A stretch of DNA of 26,317 bases, from NCBI GenBank assembly GCA_023381515.1, contig JAMCQI010000107.1, forward strand, positions 1-26,317. The letters are read 5' to 3'. Below are positions 13,865-21,813 of this stretch, one piece after another; the stretch's first letter is position 1, and each line of letters starts with the position of its first letter. A program made the position numbers and the translations under genes. This DNA is from Chloroflexota bacterium (GTDB taxonomy: Bacteria > Chloroflexota > Anaerolineae > UBA4142). The notes under the pieces were generated by a model. It saw nothing but the letters and a program-made list of their open reading frames with translations, searched no databases and was not told the origin of the DNA.

Positions 13865-13933
13865 ACTGGCCGTAAGCATCCGCGCGCTTCGGTCAGTCCC
13901 TCGGGCCTTGGCAGGCTGCGGGGGGTTTTCTTT
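13865..13933 (+). ncRNA. Candidate small RNA or attenuated leader
   Basis: Two hairpins lie end to end behind a promoter. The first pairs ACTGGCCG (13865-13872) with CGGTCAGT (13890-13897). The second is a terminator: CCCTCGGGCC (13898-13907), loop TTGGCA, then GGCT, a bulged G, and CGGGGG, ending in GTTTTCTTT by 13933. A transcript starting at about 13869 would be roughly 65 nt and would lack the first bases of hairpin one. It does not match 4.5S, 6S or tRNA as I know them. It might be a free small RNA, or a premature terminator in a long topA leader. Confidence 0.35.
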
Positions 13934-14010
13934 CCGCCAGTTGTTTACATTACAAAATCAAATCGGCCTTTGGGCGCGATCGGAAATCCTGGCATTGTCC
14001 TCAAATCGAG

Positions 14011-14039
14011 TTGCTTCGGCTGTTGCCCTGTGGTACAAT
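14011..14039 (+). promoter_or_regulatory. topA promoter
   Basis: TTGCTT at 14011-14016 and TACAAT at 14034-14039 are separated by 17 bp, and TGG precedes the -10 as an extended element. Transcription would start near 14046, about 45 nt before the topA ATG. Confidence 0.6.
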
Positions 14040-14090
14040 CTTAGCGATCCACGTCTAGCCGCGCCGTCAAGACCAACGGGACTAGCCTAA

Positions 14091-16610
14091 ATGTCTTCTT
14101 GTCAAATTGCGTATTGCGTGAAGTGCAAGTCCAAACGAGAGATGCAAGCGCCGCAGCCCCTATTCAACGCGAGGGGCTCGGCGTACTCCAAGGGAGTTTG
14201 CCCGGTGTGCGGCACGGTGCTGATGCGCTTTGGAATGACGGAAGCGCATTCCGCACTCGATCGGGACGCCGCGATCGAACAGGCGCGGCAAACGGCGGCG
14301 AGTCGATCCCCCGCGCGGAGCGAGCGGGCGGCAGCCCCGCCATCCTCCGGAGGACCGGCAGCGCGACGCGGCCGGACGGAGCCGAGTGCGCGGGCCGGCG
14401 CTCGGCTCGTCATCGTCGAGTCACCCGCCAAAGCCAAGACGGTCGGCAAATTCCTCGGGAGCGGTTTTCGCGTGCGCGCTTCGGTGGGTCACATCCGCGA
14501 TCTGCCGGAGCGGCAGATGGGCGTGGACGTCGAGCACGATTTCCAGCCGCACTATGTCATCGCGCCGAAAAAGAAAAAGGTCGTCCAAGAGTTGCGCCAA
14601 GACGCCCAGAACGCGTCGCAGGTCTTCCTGGCTACGGACCCCGATCGAGAGGGCGAGGCAATATCATGGCACCTGGCCGCGGCGCTGCAAGACGCGTTGA
14701 AGAACAAACCGCTGCACCGCGTTGAGTTCCACGAGATCACCCGCGAGGCGATCGATCGTGCTTTCGCTCAGCCGCGGCAGATCAACCAGCCGCTGGTGGA
14801 CGCCCAACAAGCGCGCCGGGTGTTGGACCGCATCGTCGGCTATTCCATCAGCCCGCTGTTGCGGAGAAAGATCAACGCCAAGAATTTGAGCGCGGGGCGC
14901 GTTCAGTCGGTCGCCGTGCGACTCGTCGTCGAGCGCGAGCGGGAGATCGAGGCCTTTGTGCCGGTCGAGTACTGGAGTATCGAGGTGGAGCTCGCCAAAC
15001 GCGGATCGGAACGCGCTGGAGGGGGGAACGCCGAGCAAGTCCCGTCCAGGCCGGACGCATTCCGCGCTCGGCTGATCAGGATCGGCGACCAGGAGTTTGA
15101 GTGTCACGCCGGCGCACAAGCCGTGAAGCTGAAAGAGGCGCTGGAACGTTGCGCGTACGACGTGCTCGACGTCCGCAAGAAGCAGGTCCAACGCAACCCT
15201 GCGGCTCCCTTCATCACTTCGACGCTGCAGCAGGAAGCCTCGCGCAAGCTGGGATTTAACGCCAAGCGGACGATGGCGGTCGCGCAGCAATTGTACGAAG
15301 GGATCGCCGTTGGCGGGGAAGGCAGCGTCGGCCTCATCACCTACATGAGAACGGATTCGACGAATGTCGCGGCGAGCGCGCAGCTTCAAGCTCAGGCCTA
15401 TGTGAAGGAGAAATTCGGCGAGTCCTTTCTTCCCAAAACGCCGCGAGCCTACGCCAAAAAGGTCGCGGGCGCGCAGCTGGCGCACGAAGCGATCCGGCCG
15501 ACGAGCGTCTTGCGCGAACCCCTTTCCGTCAAACCGTACCTCGACTCCGATCAATTCAGGCTGTACGACCTGATCTGGAAGCGCTTCGTCGCGTCACAGA
15601 TGGCAAGCGCGCTGTTTGACACGACCGCGGTCGACATCCGCGCCGTCGATGGGGCGCCCAAGACAGCGCTGGGTTCCGCGTCCGCCGGGATTACGGCCAC
15701 GAGCTATTTGTTTCGCGCGACCGGCTCCGTGCTGGCGTTTCAGGGCTTTCTCGCCGTATACAGCGAAGGCAAGGACGAGTCCGCGGATCAGGAGGACGAG
15801 GCCAATCGGCGGCTGCCGCCGCTGGAACGAGGCGAACGGCTCGACCTGCTGGGGATCTATCCCGAGCAGCACTTTACCCAGCCGCCGCCGCGCTATACCG
15901 AGGCGACACTGATCAAGGCCCTGGAAGAATTCGGAATCGGCCGGCCGTCGACCTACGCTCCGATCCTGTCGACGATCCAGGAGCGGGGCTATGTCGAGCG
16001 GATGCCGGACCGTCGGCTCAAGCCAACCGACCTGGGAGTGATCGTCAACGATCTGTTGGTTAAGCATTTCGCGCATGAGGTGGACGTCGATTTCACCGCG
16101 CGAATGGAAGAAAAACTCGACCGGATCGCGGACGGGGGAACCGCGTGGGTGCAGGTGCTGCGCGAGTTTTACGCCCCCTTCAAGGAAACGCTCGATCGCG
16201 CCGCTGAGGAAATGCCGAACGTGACGCTGCCGGTGGAAACTACGAATGAGGTGTGCGACAAGTGCGGAGCGCCGATGGTGGTCAAACGCGGGCGATTCGG
16301 CAAGTTCCTTGCGTGCTCCACCTTCCCGGCTTGCAAGAATACGCGCAGCCTCGGGGCGGCCGGCGGCAGCTCCAACACCGGCGTGACGTGTCCGCAGTGC
16401 AAACAGGGGACGATGGTCGAAAGGCGGTCCAAGCGGGGCCGGATCTTTTATTCGTGCAACCGCTACCCCGACTGCAAGTTCGCGCTGTGGGACAAGCCGA
16501 TCAGAACGCCGTGCCCTCGCTGCGGAAGTCTGATGACACTCAAGGGCAAACTCGGCATCAAGTGCACTGAATGCGACTATTCGAGCGAAGCCGTTCCGGA
16601 AACGGCGTGA
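14091..16610 (+). CDS. topA: DNA topoisomerase I with extra N-terminal zinc ribbon
   Basis: This 839-residue type IA topoisomerase relaxes negative supercoils by cutting one strand through a tyrosine. An unusual N-terminal zinc ribbon (C9xxC12 ... C37xxC40) precedes a disordered Ala/Arg/Ser-rich linker (about 60-103). The Toprim domain starts at RLVIVESPAKAKTVGKFLG, with E110 and the acidic cluster D183, D185, E187 in ATDPDREGEA. The catalytic Tyr is Y418 in GLITYMRTDSTN. LSAGRVQSVAVRLVVERE and FGIGRPSTYAPILSTIQERGY are family hallmarks. The C-terminus has three four-Cys zinc fingers, at about 722-748, 767-795 and 808-828. The gene stands alone with its own promoter and terminator. The N-terminal ribbon resembles DUF5679, which I associate with Chloroflexota. 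Confidence 0.95.
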   Translation: MSSCQIAYCVKCKSKREMQAPQPLFNARGSAYSKGVCPVCGTVLMRFGMTEAHSALDRDAAIEQARQTAASRSPARSERAAAPPSSGGPAARRGRTEPSARAGARLVIVESPAKAKTVGKFLGSGFRVRASVGHIRDLPERQMGVDVEHDFQPHYVIAPKKKKVVQELRQDAQNASQVFLATDPDREGEAISWHLAAALQDALKNKPLHRVEFHEITREAIDRAFAQPRQINQPLVDAQQARRVLDRIVGYSISPLLRRKINAKNLSAGRVQSVAVRLVVEREREIEAFVPVEYWSIEVELAKRGSERAGGGNAEQVPSRPDAFRARLIRIGDQEFECHAGAQAVKLKEALERCAYDVLDVRKKQVQRNPAAPFITSTLQQEASRKLGFNAKRTMAVAQQLYEGIAVGGEGSVGLITYMRTDSTNVAASAQLQAQAYVKEKFGESFLPKTPRAYAKKVAGAQLAHEAIRPTSVLREPLSVKPYLDSDQFRLYDLIWKRFVASQMASALFDTTAVDIRAVDGAPKTALGSASAGITATSYLFRATGSVLAFQGFLAVYSEGKDESADQEDEANRRLPPLERGERLDLLGIYPEQHFTQPPPRYTEATLIKALEEFGIGRPSTYAPILSTIQERGYVERMPDRRLKPTDLGVIVNDLLVKHFAHEVDVDFTARMEEKLDRIADGGTAWVQVLREFYAPFKETLDRAAEEMPNVTLPVETTNEVCDKCGAPMVVKRGRFGKFLACSTFPACKNTRSLGAAGGSSNTGVTCPQCKQGTMVERRSKRGRIFYSCNRYPDCKFALWDKPIRTPCPRCGSLMTLKGKLGIKCTECDYSSEAVPETA

Positions 16611-16636
16611 TCGACGCGTCGATCGATCGCCTTCTC

Positions 16637-16685
16637 TCCGCGGCAAGCTGTGGGTCTCCCTCGGCTCGCCGCGGATTGTTTTTCG
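16637..16685 (+). terminator. topA terminator
   Basis: The arms TCCGCGGCAAGC and GCTCGCCGCGGA pair over about 11 bp with one mismatch around a 15-base loop, followed by TTGTTTTT. It lies between the convergent ends of topA and the minus-strand gene ending at 16690; the T-tract is only on the topA side. Confidence 0.65.
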
Positions 16686-16689
16686 AACG

Positions 16690-18606
16690 CTATCGAACCT
16701 GATACCAGAACGCGGTCGACGAATAGGTGACGCTCAGATTATTGCCTTTGTTCCCGTGCTGGACCTCGACCCGCAGTTGATTGTGAAATTCGGGTGCATC
16801 ATCCAGGTAGAAGCGATACTGGGAGGACGGTTCTTTGGGCGTACTGTAGTCGAGGAGGGTTACCCCGGCGAGGCAGTAGGTTGCCTTGTAGCCGGGATAG
16901 CCGGCGTACACGTAATAGTAGCTCGCGTCAAAGTCGTCTTCGATTCCCGTGCCGGGGAGCGCGAGCCGGTCGTCGACCCAAACGTCCACGTTCGATTCCA
17001 GGTACGGAAAGCGCCACGTCTGCGGAATCGGGCCGTTGAGGGCGCGTCGGTCGAGGTCCCACGCGCTCAGGATCATGCCGAGGAATTTGCCGCTTCCCTT
17101 GACGTCGATCACCGAGTAATTGTCTCCGTCATCTTCCCGAGCGTCCATTCGCCGAGTTCCGTAGAATTCGTGGAAACGGACGTGCTCCGTTCCTGGCACC
17201 GTCGGGGTCGCCACGACCTCGAAGGTCAATGGAAGCGTCTCGGCGCGATCATTGAGGAAGACAAAGCGGGCCGAGCGGAACGGCATGGGGAAATTGTTGT
17301 AAAACATGGTCTCGGCGTCGCCGGCGACGATGCCGAGGGGGAGGGACCGGTACGGCAAAATCAGTTCCGCAGTGCCGAACATCGCTCGAAGGGGGCCGGA
17401 GATACTCGGAACGGTCTCGCCGTCCCAAAAGATCTGCATCCAGACCGAATCGTCCATGCCGCGCGGGACGCGGACGCGCAGCCCGGCAATGGTCGACGGA
17501 ACCGCGAAATCGACTTCGGCCGAGTTGTTGTGAGGTATGGAAAGCGCATACGCGTTGAAATTGCCGGGGAGCTTGGCATCGCACGACTGCCAGGCCTGAG
17601 CCGCCTGAATGAGAACCGCATCTTCAGCTGGCGTGGTGGCGAGGGAGAACGACTGCACGATCGAATCGGACGAGACCGGCGCCGGCGAAAAAGCGAGCGA
17701 GCTGCCGCCGGCCACGCGGGTCGAAGCCGCCGCCGATGGCGAAGAGACAAGCTGCTTGACCTCCACTTGCATCAGCCGGGGGCGTCCGGTGGTGGTAACC
17801 CGTATCGAGCGCTGGAAAGGAATAGGGACGTAGTTGATATTCCCGCCGTCCGCGGACGCGTAGAACGCGGCCAGCGGTGCCAGAAAGGGCTGCTTTCCCA
17901 CGAAGAGGTCTTTGATCCCAAAGTCGATGCGCGGCGTTGTCTCGTCGTCGAAATAGAACCGGATGTTTCCCATCTGGCCGAGGTTGCCCCAGTTGGCCCA
18001 TTCCGCGGACTGGGACATGTCGGTGGGGTTGTTCAGACTCTGATGCTGCTGATAGGCGAACCAAACCCGAGAGATGTATCCCGGCCCCTGGACACGCGGA
18101 ACGATCTCATATTCGGGCTGGCCGTCGTAGCCGCGCACGATGCGGTACGAGCGCCGGACCCCGTTTTCGTCGATATAGCCGTAGTTGGGACCCGCAAAGT
18201 TTCCGTCGTCTACAAAGTAATCGAAATAGTGCTCCAAGCTGACCCAATTGCGACTCGTGAATTGGGTTGCGATGGTATTCTCCAACGCGGGCAGGTGCGA
18301 CAAGTCGAACAGGTCGGCAATATGCTGCTGCAGGAAGGAGGCCGGGAGCGGTGTCGCGGTCGGTTCCGCGACGGACACGGTCGCCGTGCTCGTCGCGGCC
18401 GGGGACGGCGTCAAGTCGGCTGAGATGGCGCTCTGAGGAGTGGTGACCGGTCGCGGGGAGGCGATTGGAGCGGGGGTGATGGTCGGGATGGGCACGACCG
18501 CGCAAGCAGCGCTGCCAAGCGCGATCCCCACGAGCGTGAGCAGCACACCGCCCACTCTCCGCCGGGAGCCGCCGGCAAAGCGATCAAGTTGGAACATTGC
18601 GCGCAT
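16690..18606 (-). CDS. Secreted DUF2961-like protein (possible lipoprotein)
   Basis: I take ATG 18606, with GGGGAGG ten bases upstream, rather than the longer frame that would overlap the divergent peptidase gene. The 638-residue product begins with an arginine-rich n-region, a hydrophobic stretch (VGGVLLTLVGIALGSAAC) and a Cys at about 35 that may be lipidated, although the lipobox is weak. A Pro/Thr/Ser/Ala linker follows to about residue 95. The body resembles DUF2961: GPGYISRVWFAYQQHQ, GNIRFYFDDETTPRIDF, DLFVGKQPF, and near the end YYYVYAGYPGYKATYC and SSQYRFYLDDAPEFH. Such proteins are often grouped with carbohydrate-active genes; a phage-tail-like beta fold acting on glycans is plausible. 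The exact substrate is unknown. It is longer than the usual 350-450 residues. Confidence 0.7.
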   Translation of the reverse strand: MRAMFQLDRFAGGSRRRVGGVLLTLVGIALGSAACAVVPIPTITPAPIASPRPVTTPQSAISADLTPSPAATSTATVSVAEPTATPLPASFLQQHIADLFDLSHLPALENTIATQFTSRNWVSLEHYFDYFVDDGNFAGPNYGYIDENGVRRSYRIVRGYDGQPEYEIVPRVQGPGYISRVWFAYQQHQSLNNPTDMSQSAEWANWGNLGQMGNIRFYFDDETTPRIDFGIKDLFVGKQPFLAPLAAFYASADGGNINYVPIPFQRSIRVTTTGRPRLMQVEVKQLVSSPSAAASTRVAGGSSLAFSPAPVSSDSIVQSFSLATTPAEDAVLIQAAQAWQSCDAKLPGNFNAYALSIPHNNSAEVDFAVPSTIAGLRVRVPRGMDDSVWMQIFWDGETVPSISGPLRAMFGTAELILPYRSLPLGIVAGDAETMFYNNFPMPFRSARFVFLNDRAETLPLTFEVVATPTVPGTEHVRFHEFYGTRRMDAREDDGDNYSVIDVKGSGKFLGMILSAWDLDRRALNGPIPQTWRFPYLESNVDVWVDDRLALPGTGIEDDFDASYYYVYAGYPGYKATYCLAGVTLLDYSTPKEPSSQYRFYLDDAPEFHNQLRVEVQHGNKGNNLSVTYSSTAFWYQVR

Positions 18607-18637
18607 TTTAACACAAGCCTCCCCGGGGCGCAACATC

Positions 18638-18665
18638 TTGCCGCGCCCGGCAAAACGGATATAAT
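18638..18665 (+). promoter_or_regulatory. Promoter of the M24 peptidase gene
   Basis: TTGCCG (18638-18643) and a perfect TATAAT (18660-18665) are separated by 16 bp. The start would be near 18672, only about 26 nt before the ATG. It lies in the 91-bp divergent gap between the peptidase and the DUF2961-like gene. Confidence 0.7.
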
Positions 18666-18697
18666 GAGCGGACCATGACCTACAAAGGAGCCTCACG

Positions 18698-19786
18698 ATG
18701 AACAAACGGCTCGCCAATTTGCGCGCGGAACTGGCGAAGAACAACCTGGATGGTCTGATTGTCACCCGACCGCAGAATCAATTCTACCTTACCGGCTTCA
18801 GCGCCGACGAGTATCTGGATGCCACGCTTTTCGTCGCAGCCGATCAAGCGATCCTGTCGACCGATTCACGCTACTACGAGGACGTCAAGCGCCGGGCGCC
18901 GGACTGTACGCTGTTCCAAGCCGGTTACGATCGAAACAAAGCGATTGCCGAGTTCGGCTCGGTCGTTCATCCCAAGATCGTCGGCTACGAGGCATCTCAC
19001 CTTGTCGCGGCCACGCTCAAGGACTGGACCAAAGAAGCGCGCAAGGCGGGTTACAAGCTCAAGCCGACCGCCGGTCTGGTCGAAGGGCTGCGCGCGATCA
19101 AAGACGAGGATGAATTGGCCAAGATCCGGCGCGCCGCCGAGCTGACCGATACGGCTTTCGGGCACTTTGTCGCCGTGGTCAGGCCCGGGATGACCGAGAA
19201 GGAAGGCGCGTGGGTTATCGAAGAGTACATGCGCAAGCACGGCGCGGAAAAGGTCGCATTCGACCTGATTGTGGCCGGCGGGCCCAACAGCGCGCTCCCC
19301 CACGCGCTCCCCGGTGACCGCAAGTTTCAGCGGGGCGAGCCGATCGTGGTCGACATCGGCGCCCGGATCGACAGCTATCATTCAGACATGACGCGGACCC
19401 TATGCCTGGGCGAGCCTGCGGACGCGCAGTTCAAAAAGGTATACGACGTCGTGCTCAAAGCGCAGCGGGTGGCCGAAAAGAGAATCAAGCCGGGCGTCAA
19501 AGGCAAGCGGGCCGACGCGCTGGCGCGCAAGGTCATCGAGGCGGCCGGGTACGGAAGCAATTTCGGCCACGGGCTCGGTCACGGCGTTGGGCTGGCGGTT
19601 CACGAAGGACCGCGGGCGGGACGCGAGAGCAAGGATGTCCTGGCGGCGAACATGACGCTGACGATTGAACCCGGGATATACCTGCCGGGCTGGGGCGGCG
19701 TCCGGATCGAAGACTTGTTGGTCATTACCGAAAATGGAGTCGACATTCTGAGCCAGGCCGGCAAGGAACCGATCGTCAAGATCTAG
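18698..19786 (+). CDS. M24-family Xaa-Pro peptidase
   Basis: This 362-residue cytoplasmic metallopeptidase of the pita-bread fold removes residues next to proline. The N-terminal creatinase-like domain (1-130) has LIVTRPQNQFYLTGF and STDSRYYEDV. The catalytic domain carries all five metal ligands: D219 in VVDIGARIDSYH, D230 in SDMTRTL, H295 in GHGLGHGVGLAVHE, E324 in TIEPGIYLPG and E338 in GVRIEDLLVIT. AAGGAG lies seven bases before the ATG. Length and order match bacterial PepQ/YqhT-type enzymes; whether it acts as an aminopeptidase P or a prolidase cannot be settled from sequence. It is monocistronic, with a promoter just upstream and another promoter directly after its stop. Confidence 0.92.
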   Translation: MNKRLANLRAELAKNNLDGLIVTRPQNQFYLTGFSADEYLDATLFVAADQAILSTDSRYYEDVKRRAPDCTLFQAGYDRNKAIAEFGSVVHPKIVGYEASHLVAATLKDWTKEARKAGYKLKPTAGLVEGLRAIKDEDELAKIRRAAELTDTAFGHFVAVVRPGMTEKEGAWVIEEYMRKHGAEKVAFDLIVAGGPNSALPHALPGDRKFQRGEPIVVDIGARIDSYHSDMTRTLCLGEPADAQFKKVYDVVLKAQRVAEKRIKPGVKGKRADALARKVIEAAGYGSNFGHGLGHGVGLAVHEGPRAGRESKDVLAANMTLTIEPGIYLPGWGGVRIEDLLVITENGVDILSQAGKEPIVKI

Positions 19787-19798
19787 CGCGGCGACCGG

Positions 19799-19827
19799 TT
19801 GTATGTGCGCGAGATTTGTGATAGAAT
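19799..19827 (+). promoter_or_regulatory. Promoter of the two-helix membrane protein gene
   Basis: TTGTAT (19799-19804) and TAGAAT (19822-19827) are separated by 17 bp, with TGA before the -10 giving an extended element. The leader to the ATG near 19935 would be about 100 nt. Confidence 0.5.
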
Positions 19828-19934
19828 GAACTGGTGACTCGTTCCGCAGCTCGAACGCGCCTGAAACGCAACCGCGCGGAGGCCGGTCACGCACACAGCA
19901 GCAGAGCCAGACGATTCTCGCGGAATCGGGAGGC

Positions 19935-20984
19935 ATGATGCACAGTCTCATCGAACTCTTTCGGCGCCATATCTGGCTGGGACCGTTGATCGCCCTCGTC
20001 GTGGGGCTAGGACTGGGTCTCATCATCGGCTGGGAGTCGGTCGGCTTTAAGGCATCCGCCACCGACGTGGCCGCGGCAGCCGATTCGTACTCGCTCAACG
20101 CAGATCTTTCCCTCGCACAAGAGCGTCTGGCAAGCCTCTCGCCGGTCGAAAAGCAGCTGATCTTTACCGAACTGGTCAATGCGGCGAATGCAAACCATCG
20201 CGACCTGGAAGCGCAGCGGTTGACGGCTCTCGCCGACGCGCTGCGCGTCACGGTCGGTCCTGGACCGGCGATTGCCGCTCCTGCCGGCGCGACCCCAGCG
20301 CCACAGACTACGCCAACCGCGACCGGTCTGGCTGGAAACCTGAGCGGTCTGATCCTCCCTCTCATTCTGGTTTTCGTCGTGGTCGTTCTGATCAGCGGCG
20401 CCGCCTTTATCTTCTTCTTGCGAATCGCGCCAGGCATGCATTCCAAGCGCGCCCCGGAGACGGCGAGCGCGACGTCGGCGCCGGCGGAGAGCCAGTGGAT
20501 GGAGCGAACCGCTCCGACGCCGACCGCGGCCGCGCCCGTGGGCGGGCTGGGACATTTCGTCCCGCAGTACACGCTCGGCAACGACAACTACGACACCTCC
20601 TACAGTCTGGAGACGCCGCGCGGCGAGTTCCTCGGCGAGTGCGGGATGGGCATTTCCGAGACCATCGGCGAGGGCAAGCCAGACAAAGTCACGGCGTTCG
20701 ACTTGTGGCTGTTCGACAAAGCGGACGTGCGGACGGTGACGCAGATCTTGATGAGCGACTATGCGTTCAACGATCAGACGCTGCGGACCAAGCTGGCTAC
20801 CAAGGGTGAAGCGGTCCACGCCGAGAAGGGGCGAACGGTGAAACTGGCGACTCAGTCGCTCGCGATCACCGCGCAGATCGTCGAACTGGTCTACGCGAGC
20901 AATCCGAGTTACCCGCCCAACAGCCACTTTGAAAAGCTGATCGTCGAGATCGTGCCGACCATCAAGGACGGCGCGGGGCGGTAA
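19935..20984 (+). CDS. Two-helix membrane protein with cytoplasmic or surface C-terminal domain
   Basis: The 349-residue protein may start at 19938 instead, since GGGAGG at 19928-19933 nearly touches the first ATG. Helix one is about residues 13-33 (LGPLIALVVGLGLGLIIGW) and helix two about 135-162 (LILPLILVFVVVVLISGAAF). Between them is a helical stretch (LSPVEKQLIFTELVNAANAN) and a Pro/Thr/Ala linker. After helix two comes another Pro/Ala linker and a soluble domain of about 150 residues: YTLGNDNYDTSYSLETPRGE, GMGISETIGEGKPDKVTAFD, LWLFDKADVRTVTQILMSDY and LVYASNPSYPPNSHFEKLIV. Both termini are probably on the same side of the membrane. I do not recognise the family. A terminator follows directly. 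Confidence 0.7.
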   Translation: MMHSLIELFRRHIWLGPLIALVVGLGLGLIIGWESVGFKASATDVAAAADSYSLNADLSLAQERLASLSPVEKQLIFTELVNAANANHRDLEAQRLTALADALRVTVGPGPAIAAPAGATPAPQTTPTATGLAGNLSGLILPLILVFVVVVLISGAAFIFFLRIAPGMHSKRAPETASATSAPAESQWMERTAPTPTAAAPVGGLGHFVPQYTLGNDNYDTSYSLETPRGEFLGECGMGISETIGEGKPDKVTAFDLWLFDKADVRTVTQILMSDYAFNDQTLRTKLATKGEAVHAEKGRTVKLATQSLAITAQIVELVYASNPSYPPNSHFEKLIVEIVPTIKDGAGR

Positions 20985-20996
20985 AGACCGACCAAC

Positions 20997-21035
20997 GCCC
21001 GCTCGGCCCTGAGCCGAAGCGGGCATTTCTTTTTG
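20997..21035 (+). terminator. Intrinsic terminator
   Basis: GCCCGCTCGGC pairs with GCCGAAGCGGGC (one bulge) around CCTGA and is followed by ATTTCTTTTT. It lies 13 bp after the two-helix membrane protein gene and 14 bp before the next ATG, so the two membrane genes are probably separate units or joined by partial read-through. Confidence 0.8.
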
Positions 21036-21048
21036 CGGGCGAGCCATC

Positions 21049-21627
21049 ATGATCCTCTACGCGTTGATCGCATCCGCCGGCTTTGGCGGTCTGTATTTGG
21101 AGACGGCGTACGCGCATTCCCAATCACTGCCGAGCGCCTGCGCCATCGCCGCGTTTGTCGCGAGCGTGTTCGCGGTCGCGTTTCTCGTTCCGCCGAGATT
21201 CTATCGGTACGAAAACTCGGATGCGGCGCCGATCGTCTTATCGCGGCTGATGTCGCGCGCCGGCATTTCGGCCGCGCTGGTTCTGGCGCTGAACTTCGCG
21301 GTGTGGTTAATACTCAGCCCGGGCCAAGCGGCTGTTGTCGAAGAATTGTACGTTTATACGCTCACCGCGATCGTTCTGTTTCACGGATTCGGCGGAGTGG
21401 TCGCTTCGCACGTGGTCTATCTTCAGGCCACGCGGCAGTACAATTCGAATCAATTGGCGGCAGTCCTGCTGCTGGTCACATTGCTCTTGTTCGTCCTCGT
21501 CCTCTATTTTGTCGCGTTCGACTGGGCGATCGTGCGCGACCTGTACGTCCACGTACGCGATCTAACGCTCGTCACTCTCGTCCTCCTCGGATACGGAAGG
21601 GCCGTCTACCTCATGGCGCACCATTGA
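21049..21627 (+). CDS. Polytopic membrane protein, function unknown
   Basis: The 192-residue protein is almost entirely hydrophobic, with about six predicted membrane segments: 1-18, 29-48, 74-92, 104-125, 134-155 and 168-187. Short loops contain FLVPPRFYRYENSD and YLQATRQYNSNQ. No transport or enzyme signature is visible. The ATG is preceded by GGGCGAG. It starts 14 bp after a terminator, so it may depend on read-through or on a weak promoter inside the preceding gene. The strongly biased composition and steady codon use support a real gene. Confidence 0.6.
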   Translation: MILYALIASAGFGGLYLETAYAHSQSLPSACAIAAFVASVFAVAFLVPPRFYRYENSDAAPIVLSRLMSRAGISAALVLALNFAVWLILSPGQAAVVEELYVYTLTAIVLFHGFGGVVASHVVYLQATRQYNSNQLAAVLLLVTLLLFVLVLYFVAFDWAIVRDLYVHVRDLTLVTLVLLGYGRAVYLMAHH

Positions 21628-21678
21628 GTCTTTCTGCGAAATCTGCGGATATTCACCTCTAGTCCCGCAGTACCGGCC

Positions 21679-21707
21679 TTGCCAAGAAACCGTTTTTCCG
21701 CTAGACT
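21679..21707 (+). promoter_or_regulatory. Promoter of the anchored LppX/LolA-like protein gene
   Basis: TTGCCA (21679-21684) and TAGACT (21702-21707) are separated by 17 bp, giving a leader of about 100 nt to ATG 21814. The ribosome site GAGGAGGG is strong. Confidence 0.55.
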
Positions 21708-21813
21708 GTTTGCTGCTCTGGCGGTGTTCGACGTACGGATCGAACCGATTGCGCGATCGGACCGCCAAGGGGAGACGAAGGGGTTTGGTTAAACGAACAC
21801 GTGAGGAGGGAAG

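Larger units (their letters stand above)
13528..14090. other. Gene-free interval of about 560 bp
   Basis: No convincing protein gene is visible on either strand; a 70-codon minus frame at 13567-13779 has poor composition and no ribosome site. The interval holds a terminator (13673-13704), a promoter followed by two hairpins and a T-tract (13833-13933), and the topA promoter (14011-14039). The stretch 13705-13830 shows nothing I can interpret. Confidence 0.6.

Noticed and set aside
13865..13933. 4.5S (SRP) or 6S RNA
   Set aside because: The GGTCAG-like stretch does not continue into the conserved SRP GGAAG/AGCAG loop, and the length and fold do not suit 6S.
16610..16623. Perfect 14-bp palindrome ATCGACGCGTCGAT at the topA stop
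   Set aside because: Short palindromes of CGAT/CGCG are common in GC-rich DNA and this one has no partner site or position that suggests function.
16756..18423. Open frame of 555 codons on the plus strand opposite the DUF2961-like gene
   Set aside because: Composition dominated by Arg/Gly/Val/Asp repeats typical of antisense frames; the minus strand has a signal peptide, linker and family motifs.
19400..21050. Long minus-strand open frames (19400-20587 and 20007-21050)
   Set aside because: They overlap the well-supported peptidase and membrane-protein genes, and no start signal or recognisable motif is present.
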